The notes under the pieces: generated by a model
Seen by the model: the letters and a program-made list of their open reading frames with translations, nothing else
What the model was told of the DNA's origin: nothing
Database searches by the model: none
Program-made: the position numbers and the translations under genes
From: Streptomyces scopuliridis RB72
GTDB taxonomy: Bacteria > Actinomycetota > Actinomycetes > Streptomycetales > Streptomycetaceae
DNA: 64,000 nucleotides
Direction of reading: 5' to 3'
Assembly: GCF_000718095.1 (NCBI RefSeq)
Contig: NZ_JOEI01000018.1
Span: forward strand, 310,001 to 374,000
Part shown: piece after piece, positions 8,365 through 16,373 of the stretch
Position numbering within the stretch: the stretch's first letter is position 1
Layout: each line of letters opens with the position of its first letter

Positions 8365-8862
8365 ATGGCGATGTCAGACACCGCACCCCGTAACCAGTCC
8401 ACGCCGTCAGGCAGAAAGCTGTCGGCCGACGAGGGGGGTAGTAGCCCCGTCACCAAGCGTGGCGGCGGACCCCCCGCATCCCGCGGCCGAACCACCATCG
8501 CCGACGGCGTGGTGGAGAAGATCGCCGGCCTCGCGGCCCGCGACGTTCTCGGCGTCCACGCCATGGGCAGCGGCATGTCCCGCACCTTCGGCGCCGTACG
8601 CGAACGGGTCCCCGGCAGTGCAAAGTCCGTCAGCCGGGGCGTGAAGGCCGAGGTCGGAGAGGTACAGACGGCGCTCGACCTGGAGATCGTCGTCGACTAC
8701 GGCGTCTCGATCACCGAAGTCGCCGCCGCCGTACGGGAGAACGTCATCTCGTCGGTCGAGCGGATGACGGGACTGGAGGTCGTCGAGGTCAACATCGCGG
8801 TCATCGACGTGAAGTTGCCCGACGAGGAAGAGGACGAGGAGTCGGAAACACGGCTCCAGTAA
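8365..8862 (+). CDS. Asp23/Gls24 family envelope stress protein
   Basis: 165-aa protein of the alkaline-shock Asp23/Gls24 family. A disordered 45-residue leader is followed by the conserved TTIADGVVEKIAGLAARDVLGVHAMG start of the domain and its end, VDYGVSITEVAAAVRENVISSVERMTGLEVVEVNIAVIDV. The tail is Asp/Glu-rich. In Firmicutes, Asp23 is tethered to the membrane by AmaP, and an AmaP-like gene lies 1.3 kb downstream. GGGAAGGAACG precedes ATG 8365. It is the first gene of a probable five-gene run (8365-10725). Confidence 0.92.
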   Translation: MAMSDTAPRNQSTPSGRKLSADEGGSSPVTKRGGGPPASRGRTTIADGVVEKIAGLAARDVLGVHAMGSGMSRTFGAVRERVPGSAKSVSRGVKAEVGEVQTALDLEIVVDYGVSITEVAAAVRENVISSVERMTGLEVVEVNIAVIDVKLPDEEEDEESETRLQ

Positions 8863-8923
8863 CGTCCGTACGCGGAGTTACGTACCGTACGCGACCGGCA
8901 GCGGAGTGGAAGAGGAGCGGCAC

Positions 8924-9115
8924 ATGAGCATGGCGGTGGTCGGCCTGTTGGCCGGTATGGCGCTCGGATTCGCCGGGTACTTCGGTGGCTTCGGGGCCTT
9001 TGTGCTGGTGGCCGCGCTGGGCGTGATCGGGTTCGTGGCCGGGCGCTTCCTGGATGGCGATCTCGAACCCGGCGATCTCTTCCGCAGTCGCGACCGCGAC
9101 GACCGGCGGCGGTGA
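8924..9115 (+). CDS. small membrane protein in Asp23 cluster
   Basis: 63-aa protein that is mostly one or two hydrophobic helices (VVGLLAGMALGFAGYFGGFGAFVLVAALGVIGFVAG) followed by an Asp/Arg-rich cytoplasmic tail. It matches the DUF2273-like small membrane proteins seen with Asp23 genes. GAGGAG lies 8 nt before ATG 8924. Its stop overlaps the next start in GTGA, so the two are translationally coupled. Confidence 0.8.
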   Translation: MSMAVVGLLAGMALGFAGYFGGFGAFVLVAALGVIGFVAGRFLDGDLEPGDLFRSRDRDDRRR

Positions 9116-9468
9116 CGTGCGTGGCCGTTGAGCGGGTGGCGGCCGGCGAGCGCGGGGCGACCACGATCGCCGACCGGGTCATCGCGAAGATCGCCGCACA
9201 GGCGGCCAGGGAGGCGCTGGACGCCGTACCGGAAGGCGGCGCCGCGCCGCACGCCACCGTCACGGTGCACCACGACAGCGCGCGCGTACGGATCGGTGTC
9301 GAGCTGGAGTATCCGACCGACATCGGCCGGCAGTGCGGGGCCGTACGTCTCCGCGTCGTCCAGCGGGTCAAGGCGTTGGCGGACATGGATGTGCCGGAGG
9401 TGGTGGTGCGGGTGGAGCGGCTGCACTCCGACCGGTCGCGTCTCGCGGCGCGGGGGAGGCTCCGATGA
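9112..9468 (+). CDS. second Asp23/Gls24 family protein
   Basis: 118-aa paralogue of the Asp23 protein upstream. It has the GATTIADRVIAKIAAQAAREAL opening and an alpha/beta core ending in RVVQRVKALADMDVPEVVVRVERL. It lacks the long disordered leader and the acidic tail. GTG 9112 overlaps the preceding stop by 4 nt, and the gene itself ends in an ATGA overlap with the next gene, so expression is likely coupled. Confidence 0.85.
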   Translation: MTCVAVERVAAGERGATTIADRVIAKIAAQAAREALDAVPEGGAAPHATVTVHHDSARVRIGVELEYPTDIGRQCGAVRLRVVQRVKALADMDVPEVVVRVERLHSDRSRLAARGRLR

Positions 9469-10136
9469 GCGGACCCGCGCCCGAGGGGCGAGCCGGGGGT
9501 ACGGAGCGGGGCGGCGGCGTGGAGGAACGGGACCCGCCGGACCCCGCCACGCGCTACGAGCCCAGGCCCACGCTGTCGGACGACGACGGCGAACGGGCCG
9601 GACGCTTCTGGTCCACGCGCCGGATCCCCGCGGGGCTGGCCGCGCTGGTCGTTCTCGGCGCGGCGGGACTGCTGCTGTACGACGTCGCGGCGGTACGGGC
9701 CGGCCAGCACGCGATGTACTGGCGCCGCGCGCTCGCCGCGCAACTGGCCAGGCAGCCGCTCGACGAGCCCTGGGTGCTGGTGGCCGCGGGCGTCGCGATG
9801 GCGCTCGGCCTGTGGCTCCTCGCGCTCGCCCTCACCCCCGGCCTGCGCGGACTGCTGCCCATGCGGCGCCACTCCCCGCTGGTACGGGCCGGCATCGACC
9901 GCGACGCCGCCGCGCTGACGCTGCGCGACCGGGCCATGGAGGTCTCGGGCGTGCAGTCCGCGCGGGTACGGATGGGCCGTTCCAAGGTGAGGCTGCGGGC
10001 CGTCTCCCACTTCCGCGAACTCGACGAGGTACGGGACGACTTGGACACGGCGCTCAGAGCCGGCATCCGCGAACTGGGCCTCGACCGGGCGCCGGCGCTG
10101 ACGATGCGTGTCCGCAGGCCCGTCAAGAAGAGGTGA
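9465..10136 (+). CDS. DUF6286-type membrane protein
   Basis: 223-aa protein with a charged 45-residue N-terminus, two membrane helices (near 55-75 and 105-125), then a soluble alpha/beta domain rich in Arg and Val (VRMGRSKVRLRAVSHF). This architecture matches DUF6286 proteins of Asp23/AmaP clusters. The soluble part probably faces the cytoplasm and may bind the Asp23 proteins; that is inferred from context. The start overlaps the stop of the preceding gene in ATGA. Confidence 0.8.
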   Translation: MSGPAPEGRAGGTERGGGVEERDPPDPATRYEPRPTLSDDDGERAGRFWSTRRIPAGLAALVVLGAAGLLLYDVAAVRAGQHAMYWRRALAAQLARQPLDEPWVLVAAGVAMALGLWLLALALTPGLRGLLPMRRHSPLVRAGIDRDAAALTLRDRAMEVSGVQSARVRMGRSKVRLRAVSHFRELDEVRDDLDTALRAGIRELGLDRAPALTMRVRRPVKKR

Positions 10137-10146
10137 GGTGACGGGG

Positions 10147-10725
10147 ATGATCCGGGTCGTCAACCGCGTACTGCTGGCTCTGCTCGGTCTGGCGCTGCTC
10201 TGCGCGGGCGGCGCGGTGCTGGCGCGCGGGCTGGACTGGGCGGTGCCGTCCTGGTGGCCGTACAGCGGCCGGCACGATGTGCTGCTGAGCCGCGCCGACC
10301 GCGAGCGCTGGCGCGATCAGGGCTGGTGGTGGCCGGTCGTGATCGCGATCCTGGCGGTGCTGGTCGTGCTGGCTCTGTGGTGGTTCTTCGCCCAGCTGCG
10401 CCGGGCCAGGATGGCCGAGGTGCTGGTCGACAGCGGCGACGGCGAGGGCGCGTTGCTGCGGGCGCGGGCGCTGGAGAGCGCGATCGAGGACGACGCCGAG
10501 TCCCTGGACGGCGTGGCCCGCGCCCGCGTACGCCTGACGGGCCGCCGCACCGCCCCGTCGGCCCGCGTACGCCTCCTCATGGAGCCCCACGCGGCCCCGG
10601 GCGAGACGCTGAACCTGCTGATGGAGGAGGCGCTGGAGCGTGGGCGGAGGTCGGCGGGGCTGGGGGAGTTGGGGGCGGAGGTGCGGTTGCGGGCGGTGAG
10701 GCATGGGGCGGAGAGGGTGAGCTGA
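10147..10725 (+). CDS. amaP: alkaline shock response membrane anchor AmaP
   Basis: 192-aa membrane protein. It has one helix at residues 3-25 (VVNRVLLALLGLALLCAGGA) and one near 60-85 (WWPVVIAILAVLVVLALWWFF), with a soluble Asp23-interacting type domain after them. The layout is that of AmaP, the membrane anchor for Asp23. GAGGTGACGGGG precedes ATG 10147; the GTG at 10138 is an alternative start. It is the last gene of the cluster, with a repeat-rich non-coding block following. Confidence 0.82.
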   Translation: MIRVVNRVLLALLGLALLCAGGAVLARGLDWAVPSWWPYSGRHDVLLSRADRERWRDQGWWWPVVIAILAVLVVLALWWFFAQLRRARMAEVLVDSGDGEGALLRARALESAIEDDAESLDGVARARVRLTGRRTAPSARVRLLMEPHAAPGETLNLLMEEALERGRRSAGLGELGAEVRLRAVRHGAERVS

Positions 10726-10753
10726 CGGCGTGCGCCGTGGCCCGCTGCGCGGT

Positions 10754-11196
10754 GCGTTTTCCCCACCCCGCCCCTTCCCGAATCCGGGGCGCTTGAGGCC
10801 GGGCTTCGCCCGGGGCCCGGAGGTGTTGGCCCCCGGCCGGGGGGTGCCGTTCCGCTGCCCCGCCGTTGCCCGGAACCCGGGGCCATAGGACCGGGCGTCG
10901 CCCGTACTCGGGCGGCCGGGGCCGCGCCCACCGGCCCGGGGCCGGCGTTGGGCTTCGCCCTGCGACAGCGGTTGTACCGGCTTGCCCCCGCAACGCCTGG
11001 TAGCGGGTGAGGGACGCAGTCCCGGTTGGTCCCGCGCAGCGGAGCGCCGGGGCGGCCGGGGCCGCGCCCACCGGCCCGGGGCTCGCGTTGGGCTTCGCCC
11101 TGCGACAGCGGTTGTAGCGGCTCGCCCCCGGCAAGGCCGGGCAGCGGGTCCGGGGCGGAGCCCCGGTTTCGGGAAGGGGCGGGGTGGGGGAAACGC
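10754..11196. repeat. 36-bp inverted repeat bounding a non-coding block
   Basis: Left arm 10754-10789 and right arm 11161-11196 are reverse complements at 34 of 36 positions. They enclose about 370 nt with no credible gene in the 503-nt gap between amaP and the SDR gene. The interior is full of GGGCTTCGCCC-type small palindromes. The arms are long and well conserved for chance, and suggest a non-autonomous element or a repeated intergenic module. Confidence 0.75.
10911..11130. repeat. 80-bp direct repeat, two copies
   Basis: Copies at 10911-10990 and 11051-11130 are identical at 76 of 80 positions, offset by 140 nt. Each contains a GGGCTTCGCCC hairpin and a GCGACAGCGGTTGTA segment. Both lie inside the larger inverted repeat. 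Confidence 0.85.
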
Positions 11197-11228
11197 CCCG
11201 CGCAGCGGTCAACGGGCCCCGCCCCGCC

Positions 11229-11984
11229 CTAGAAGCCCCGCCGCGCCCCGCCATCCACCGGCACCATCACCCCCGTCAGATACGACGCCGCCGGCGACAG
11301 CAAAAACGCCGCCGTCCTGCCGAACTCCTCCGGCCTCCCATACCTCCGCAGCGGAATCCGCGACTCGTTCGCCGCCCGCGCCGCCTCCCCGTCGCCCGAC
11401 AGCGCGTCGAGTTCACGGACCCGGTCCGTGTCGATACGGGACGGCAGCAGGCCAAGCACCCGGATCCCGCGCGGGCCGACCTCGTTCGCGAGGGACTTCG
11501 CGAAGCCGGCCAGGCCCGGGCGCAGGCCGTTGGAGATGGTGAGGCCGGGGACCGGCTCGTGGACCGAGGAGGAGAGGACGAGGCCGATGACACCGCCCTC
11601 GCCCAGCTCGGCCGCCGACGCGCGGGCGAGTCGTATCGCGCCGAGGAAGACGGACTCGAACGCCGTCCGCCACTGCTCGTCCGTGTTGTCCGCGGCGGAC
11701 CCCGGCGCCGGGCCGCCCACGCTGATCAAGACGCCGTCGAAGCGGCCGAACCGCTCTTTGGCGGTGGCGATCAGACGTTCCGCCACCGCCGGATCGGCGT
11801 TGTCGGCGGCCAGCCCGTACGCGCCGGGGCCGATCTCCGCGGCCGTCTCCGCGACGCGCTTCTCGTCGCGGCCCGAGATGACGACCTTCGCCCCGTCCGC
11901 TGCGAGCGCCTCAGCCGCCGCGCGGCCCAGCCCCCGCGATCCACCGGTGACAACGTATACGCGGTCCTTCAGTCCCAGATCCAT
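11229..11984 (-). CDS. SDR family oxidoreductase, atypical active site
   Basis: 251-aa Rossmann-fold short-chain dehydrogenase. The cofactor motif is TGGSRGLG at residues ~13-20, with a NADP-type Arg (SGRDEKR). The catalytic Ser lies in SSSVHEP. At the expected Y-x-x-x-K position the protein reads TISNGLRPGLAGFAK, so the Tyr and Lys are replaced. This defines a known divergent SDR subgroup and makes ordinary dehydrogenase chemistry doubtful. The C-terminus has the usual TGVMVPVDGG. It is 4 nt from the next gene on the same strand, so probably co-transcribed with it. Confidence 0.88.
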   Translation of the reverse strand: MDLGLKDRVYVVTGGSRGLGRAAAEALAADGAKVVISGRDEKRVAETAAEIGPGAYGLAADNADPAVAERLIATAKERFGRFDGVLISVGGPAPGSAADNTDEQWRTAFESVFLGAIRLARASAAELGEGGVIGLVLSSSVHEPVPGLTISNGLRPGLAGFAKSLANEVGPRGIRVLGLLPSRIDTDRVRELDALSGDGEAARAANESRIPLRRYGRPEEFGRTAAFLLSPAASYLTGVMVPVDGGARRGF

Positions 11985-11988
11985 GGTC

Positions 11989-13773
11989 CTATCCTGCCGT
12001 GCCGGTCCCGGCGAGGGTCAAGGCGGTCACCACCAGCCCGAGATGGCTGAACGCCTGCGGATAGTTGCCGAGGTGCCGCCGCGCCACCGGGTCGTACTCC
12101 TCCGCCAGCAGCCCGACGTCATTGCGCAGCGCGAGCAGCCGCTCGAACAGCTCCGCCGCCTCCTCCGTACGCCCCGTCATATGGAGCGCGTCGGCCAGCC
12201 AGAACGAGCAGACCAGGAACGTTCCCTCGCCGCCCGGCAGCCCGTCCACCGAAGGGCCCGTCGTGGTGTAGCGCCGCAGGAAGCCGCCTTGCTCCAGCTC
12301 GGTCCGTACCGCGTCGACCGTGCCGATGACCCGGGGATCGTCCGGCGGCAGAAAACCGACCCGGGGGATCAGGAGCGTCGCCGCGTCCAGCTCGGCGGAG
12401 CCGTACGACTGCGTGAAGGTGTTGCGCTCCGGGTCGTAACCCCGTTCGCACACCTCCCGGTGCACCTCGTCCCGCATCGCGCGCCAGCGCGTCACGTCCC
12501 CGCGGAGCGACGGATCGTCCTCCAGCGTCTGGACGGCACGGTCGGCGGCGACCCATGCCATCACCTTGGAGTGCACGAAGTGCTGGCGCGGCCCGCGCAC
12601 CTCCCACAGGCCCTCGTCCGGCTCGCGCCACTTCGACTCCAGGAAGCCCAGCAGGCTGAGCTGGAGGCTCCAGGCGTGCGGCTGCGCGGGGAGACCCGCG
12701 GTCCGTGCCACATTGAACGAGTCCATCACCTCGCCGTACACATCCAGCTGGAGCTGATCGACCGCGTTGTTGCCGGTACGGACCGGGGCGGAGCCCGCGT
12801 ACCCCCGCAGCCACGGCAGTTCGCTCTCCGGCAGCCGGCGCTCGCCGCCGAGTCCGTACATGATCTGAAGATCGGCCGGGTCGCCCGCGACCGCGCGCAG
12901 CAGCCAGTCGCGCCAGGCCGCCGCCTCCTCCAGATAGCCGGCCGACAGCAGCGCCTCCAGCACCAGCGTGGAGTCACGCAGCCAGCAGTAGCGGTAGTCC
13001 CAGTTCCGTACGCCGCCCAGATCCTCCGGCAGGGAGGTGGTGGGCGCGGCGACGATCCCGCCGGTCGGGCCGTACGTGAGCGCCTTGAGCGTGATGAGGG
13101 AGCGCATGACGGCCGCGCGGTGCGGACCCTGGTAGCGGCAGCGCTCCGCCCAGCTCTTCCAGTCCTCCAGACTGCGCGCCAGCGCCCTGTGCGGATCGAC
13201 ACGCCTCGGGCGCGGCTTGTGCGAGGGGTGCCAGGTGAGGACGAACGCCACCTTCTCGCCCGCGCCGACGGTGAACGACGACCGTGTGCTGAAGTGCTGA
13301 CCCCACGTCTTGACCGGGGGCTCGCTGCGCAGCCAGACGGAGTCGGGGCCCGCGACCGCCACCCGGTGGCCCTCCGCCCGGCGCATCCAGGGCACCACCG
13401 AGCCGAAGTCGAAGCGCAGCCGGATCGTGGCACTCATGTCCACCGACCCGCTGACCCCCTCCACGATCCGCATGATCTCGGGAGCCCTGTCGCGCTGTGG
13501 CATGAAGTCGACGACCTTGACGGTGCCGGTCCGGGTCTCCCACACGGATTCCAGCACGAGCGAGTCACCCACATAGGCGCGCCGCGTGCACTCGCGCCCG
13601 TCGGTGGGGGCGAGCCGCCAGTGGCCGTTCTCCTCGCCCCCGAGCAGCGCGGCGAAGCAGGCCGCCGAGTCGAAGCGAGGAAGGCACAGCCAGTCGATGG
13701 AGCCGTTCCGGCCGACCAGGGCGGCGGTCTGGAGATCGCCGATAAGTGCGTAGTCCTCGATGCGTTGGGTCAC
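11989..13773 (-). CDS. glycoside hydrolase family 15 protein
   Basis: 594-aa GH15 (glucoamylase/trehalase-like) enzyme. The N-terminal beta-sandwich carries IEDYALIGDLQTAALVGRNGSIDWLC, the typical start. The (alpha/alpha)6 barrel has NWDYRYCWLRDS and TGNNAVDQLQLDVYGEV, which line the active site, and LAEEYDP near the C-terminus holds the second catalytic Glu. There is no signal peptide, so it is cytoplasmic. Actinobacterial members include trehalases, and the substrate here is not decided. It is probably co-transcribed with the SDR gene 4 nt downstream of it. Confidence 0.9.
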   Translation of the reverse strand: MTQRIEDYALIGDLQTAALVGRNGSIDWLCLPRFDSAACFAALLGGEENGHWRLAPTDGRECTRRAYVGDSLVLESVWETRTGTVKVVDFMPQRDRAPEIMRIVEGVSGSVDMSATIRLRFDFGSVVPWMRRAEGHRVAVAGPDSVWLRSEPPVKTWGQHFSTRSSFTVGAGEKVAFVLTWHPSHKPRPRRVDPHRALARSLEDWKSWAERCRYQGPHRAAVMRSLITLKALTYGPTGGIVAAPTTSLPEDLGGVRNWDYRYCWLRDSTLVLEALLSAGYLEEAAAWRDWLLRAVAGDPADLQIMYGLGGERRLPESELPWLRGYAGSAPVRTGNNAVDQLQLDVYGEVMDSFNVARTAGLPAQPHAWSLQLSLLGFLESKWREPDEGLWEVRGPRQHFVHSKVMAWVAADRAVQTLEDDPSLRGDVTRWRAMRDEVHREVCERGYDPERNTFTQSYGSAELDAATLLIPRVGFLPPDDPRVIGTVDAVRTELEQGGFLRRYTTTGPSVDGLPGGEGTFLVCSFWLADALHMTGRTEEAAELFERLLALRNDVGLLAEEYDPVARRHLGNYPQAFSHLGLVVTALTLAGTGTAG

Positions 13774-13815
13774 GCCAGGGCTGTTCCCGTACGGCGCGGG
13801 CGTTAAGCAGCGGTC

Positions 13816-14619
13816 TCAGACGGCCGCGGGCTCCTGCGCGGATTCGGCGTCGGCGGCGCTCCGCTCGGCCTTCGCCGCCGCGCGGTCGCGGAGCTCACGG
13901 CGTACGAGAATCACCCAGCCGACGGGTACGGCGGCCACGAACAGCCACCACTGGACCGCGTACGCCATATGGGGGCCGATCGAGCTGTCGTCGGGGTCCG
14001 GGATCTGCTCGGGACTGCCACCGGCCGGTTCGGGTGAGATCTGCTCGACATAGCCGCCGAGGACGGTACGGCCCAGCTCTTCCCGCTGCTGCGCGCTGTT
14101 GATCAGCATGACCTGGCGGGGCGGAAGATCCCGCAGGTCCTTGATACCGCTGGCCGCCGAGGTCTCGTCCGCCTTCAGCCGGCCGGTGATGGTGACCTCG
14201 CCCTTGGGCGCCGCCGGGATGTCGGGGAAGGCCCGCTGGTCGCCGCCGAAGGGGATCCAGCCGCGGTTCACGAGGAGCGCGCGGCCGTCCTTCAGGATGA
14301 AAGGGGTCAGAACGTGGAAGCCGACCTGGTCGTCGATCGAAGTCCTGCGGCGTACGACGACCTCGTGCGCGGGGTCGAACGTGCCGGTGGCGGTGACACG
14401 GCGCCAGTAGTCGTCACGCGGGACGGTGTGCCCGGGGGCCGTCAGATCCGTGACCGGGACGGGCTTCGCCGCGAGGTTGCCCGAGATCAGTGAGTTCTGG
14501 GCGACCTTGTGCTCATGGCGGTGGTACTGCCAGAAACCCAGCTCGATCATCGCGGGGATGAGGGCGAGGGCCAGGAGGGTGAGGATCACCCACTGCCGGG
14601 ACAACAGGAAGCGGTACAC
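13816..14619 (-). CDS. SURF1 family protein (cytochrome oxidase assembly)
   Basis: 267-aa SURF1 homologue. It has two membrane helices, at residues ~12-30 (VILTLLALALIPAMIELGFWQ) and ~215-235 (YAVQWWLFVAAVPVGWVILV), with an extracytoplasmic domain between them. The conserved GFWQYHRHEHK, LLVNRGWIPFG and HMAYAVQW motifs are present. SURF1 helps insert haem into cytochrome c oxidase subunit I. The tail is Ala/Glu-rich. The start is GTG at 14619. The neighbours do not include oxidase genes. Confidence 0.9.
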   Translation of the reverse strand: MYRFLLSRQWVILTLLALALIPAMIELGFWQYHRHEHKVAQNSLISGNLAAKPVPVTDLTAPGHTVPRDDYWRRVTATGTFDPAHEVVVRRRTSIDDQVGFHVLTPFILKDGRALLVNRGWIPFGGDQRAFPDIPAAPKGEVTITGRLKADETSAASGIKDLRDLPPRQVMLINSAQQREELGRTVLGGYVEQISPEPAGGSPEQIPDPDDSSIGPHMAYAVQWWLFVAAVPVGWVILVRRELRDRAAAKAERSAADAESAQEPAAV

Positions 14620-14650
14620 GCCTTTGACGGTACCCGGCGCGGGCCGACGG

Positions 14651-14705
14651 ATCTGACGGGGGGTGGCGGACCTGACGGGGGTGGTGGACCTGAGGGGGCT
14701 GGCTG
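14651..14705. repeat. degenerate 18-19-bp tandem repeat, 3 units
   Basis: Three units of the type A(C/T)CTGACGGGGGTGG lie in the 119-nt gap between the SURF1 start and the Cys-rich gene stop. Units begin at 14651, 14670 and 14688. They are non-coding in context. Confidence 0.5.
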
Positions 14706-14738
14706 ACGGGAGAGGGAGGCGGACCCGGGCCCGGTCCG

Positions 14739-14972
14739 TCAGACGTGGTCGATGACCCCCGCCCTGCCGTCGGCGCGCGCGCAGTGCGCACCGCAGTACC
14801 AGTGGCCCTCGGCCTCGACGCCCTGTCCGATGATCTGGACCCGGCAGTGTTCACAGATGGGCGCCATGCGGTGGATGGCGCAGGAGAAGCAGTCGAAGAC
14901 ATGCACCGCGCCCTGCGCGTGCACCTCGAAGGACATCCCGTAATCGTTTCCGCAGACCTCGCAACGTGCCAT
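14739..14972 (-). CDS. small Cys-rich zinc-binding-like protein, 77 aa
   Basis: Short soluble protein with paired cysteines: C4-x2-C7, then C-F-S-C and C-E-H-C, and a final W-Y-C-G-A-H-C. The pattern looks like a zinc ribbon or a prokaryotic metallothionein-like fold binding one or two metals. The ATG at 14972 gives a start directly before the first Cys pair (MARCEVCGNDY). Its function is unknown; such proteins are common unnamed ORFs in Streptomyces. Confidence 0.75.
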   Translation of the reverse strand: MARCEVCGNDYGMSFEVHAQGAVHVFDCFSCAIHRMAPICEHCRVQIIGQGVEAEGHWYCGAHCARADGRAGVIDHV

Positions 14973-15035
14973 GCGCCACAGAGTGGGACGGGGGGCGGTG
15001 GTACGCGAGCGGCCCGCTGGCGCGTCGCCCGCCAA

Positions 15036-16121
15036 TCACCCGTCTGCGGGGGTGGAAGCGCGGACGGAGGTGGACGCGCGGACCGAGGCGGACGCGGGGA
15101 CGGAGGCGGACGCGGGGACGGACGGCGCGGGCGAGGCGGGCGCCGGGACGGACGCGCCGGGCGCCGGGGCCACGTCCCGCAGCAGCTGGGTGAACGCGGC
15201 CTCGTCGATGACCGGCGTCCCGTACGACGCGGCCTTGACCGTCTTGGAGGTGGAGGACCCCGGGTCGTTGGTCACCAGCAGGCTGGTCAGCCGGGACACA
15301 CTCGTCGCGACATGCAGCCCCGCCTCCACGGCCCGGTCCTCCAGCAGTTCGCGGTCGACGGAGGTGTCGCCGGAGAACGCCACCCGCATCCCCTGCACCA
15401 GCCGCTCGCCCGGCACATACCGGCCCGGGTTCGGATACGGGCACGCGGGCCGCTTGCGCGAGGGCCGCCAGCCCGTCTGCCGGTACGAGGACTGATAGCC
15501 GACCCGGGGCAGCGCCGGGGCGTCCGACCACTCCGTGAGCGGCCGGCACTCCAGCAGCGGCAGCCGTACGCCGTCCCTGGCCGCGGCGTGCAGACTCGGG
15601 CGGAACGCCTCGGCCAGCACGCGCGCGTCGTCGAGCGCGTGGTGCGCGCGCTGCTGTACGACGCCGAAGTGCGCGGCGAGCGACTCCAGCTTGTGGTTGG
15701 GCAGTGGCAGGCCCAGCTCCTTGGAGAGCGCGATGGTGCACAGCCGCTGCCGGGTGGGCGCGGTCCGCTCCGCGCGGGCGTACTCCCGGGCGATCATCGA
15801 CCAGTCGAAGATCGCGTTGTGCGCCACGAGCACCCGCCCGTCGAGCCGCGCGGCCAGCTCACCGGCGATCTCGGGAAAGAGCGGGGCGCTCTCCAGGACA
15901 TCGCTCGTCAGCCCATGGATCCACACGGGCCCCGGGTCGCGCTCCGGATTGACCAGCGTGTACCAGTGGTCCTCGACATTGCCCCGGGCGTCCAGGCGAT
16001 AGACGGCAGCAGACACTATCCGGTCGTCGCGGGCGAGTCCGGTGGTCTCGACGTCGACGACCGCGTACCCCTCGGGGTAGGCGGTCGGCCATGTCGCTGC
16101 AGTCGTATGGTCGTCGAGCAT
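15036..16121 (-). CDS. DEDDh 3'-5' exonuclease with BRCT-like region
   Basis: 361-aa protein. The N-terminal ~180 residues are a DnaQ-type exonuclease: ExoI V-D-V-E-T-T-G (Asp and Glu metal ligands), ExoII HNAIFDWSM, and ExoIII HHALDDARV with the catalytic His. Residues ~235-320 (LVQGMRVAFSGDTSVDRELLEDRAVEAGLHVATSVS...) match a BRCT domain as in epsilon-like actinobacterial proteins. The last 30 residues are an Ala/Ser/Thr/Pro repeat. A TATTCT -10-like box lies 8 nt before ATG 16121, so the transcript may be leaderless; the GTG at 16127 is an alternative start. It probably acts in DNA repair or proofreading. Confidence 0.9.
   Translation of the reverse strand: MLDDHTTAATWPTAYPEGYAVVDVETTGLARDDRIVSAAVYRLDARGNVEDHWYTLVNPERDPGPVWIHGLTSDVLESAPLFPEIAGELAARLDGRVLVAHNAIFDWSMIAREYARAERTAPTRQRLCTIALSKELGLPLPNHKLESLAAHFGVVQQRAHHALDDARVLAEAFRPSLHAAARDGVRLPLLECRPLTEWSDAPALPRVGYQSSYRQTGWRPSRKRPACPYPNPGRYVPGERLVQGMRVAFSGDTSVDRELLEDRAVEAGLHVATSVSRLTSLLVTNDPGSSTSKTVKAASYGTPVIDEAAFTQLLRDVAPAPGASVPAPASPAPSVPASASVPASASVRASTSVRASTPADG
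15058..15129 (-). repeat. 18-bp coding tandem repeat, 4 units
   Basis: Units at 15058-15075, 15076-15093, 15094-15111 and 15112-15129 each follow GCGSGGACSGAGGYGGAC with a few changes; the fourth is degenerate. They encode a 6-residue repeat (A-S-[A/T]-S-V-[P/R]) at the C-terminus of the exonuclease. Copy-number change would keep frame, so the tail may vary between strains. Confidence 0.75.
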
Positions 16122-16373
16122 GGTCACAGAGAATACGGGCCGCGACTGACAGTCCCACAGCCCGGTCGGCCGAGACCGGCCACGGGGGGCTTCCGAGCCG
16201 TCGTTCCGTCAAGACCCTTACGGTGAGAGGGGAAGAGCCGTGCAGGGGGCGGTGTCGGTGCTGACGGAGGCTTCTGCTACGTCGACCGGGCAGACGGGAC
16301 AGGGGAAAGCACTCGGGGTTGCGTTCGACGCGTGTGCGCGGGGGACGGCGGGCCGTCATGAGAACCTCCCCGG

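Noticed and set aside
15058..15129. possible CRISPR-like repeat array
   Set aside because: Units are contiguous, 18 bp, in frame and coding; there are no spacers and no cas genes.
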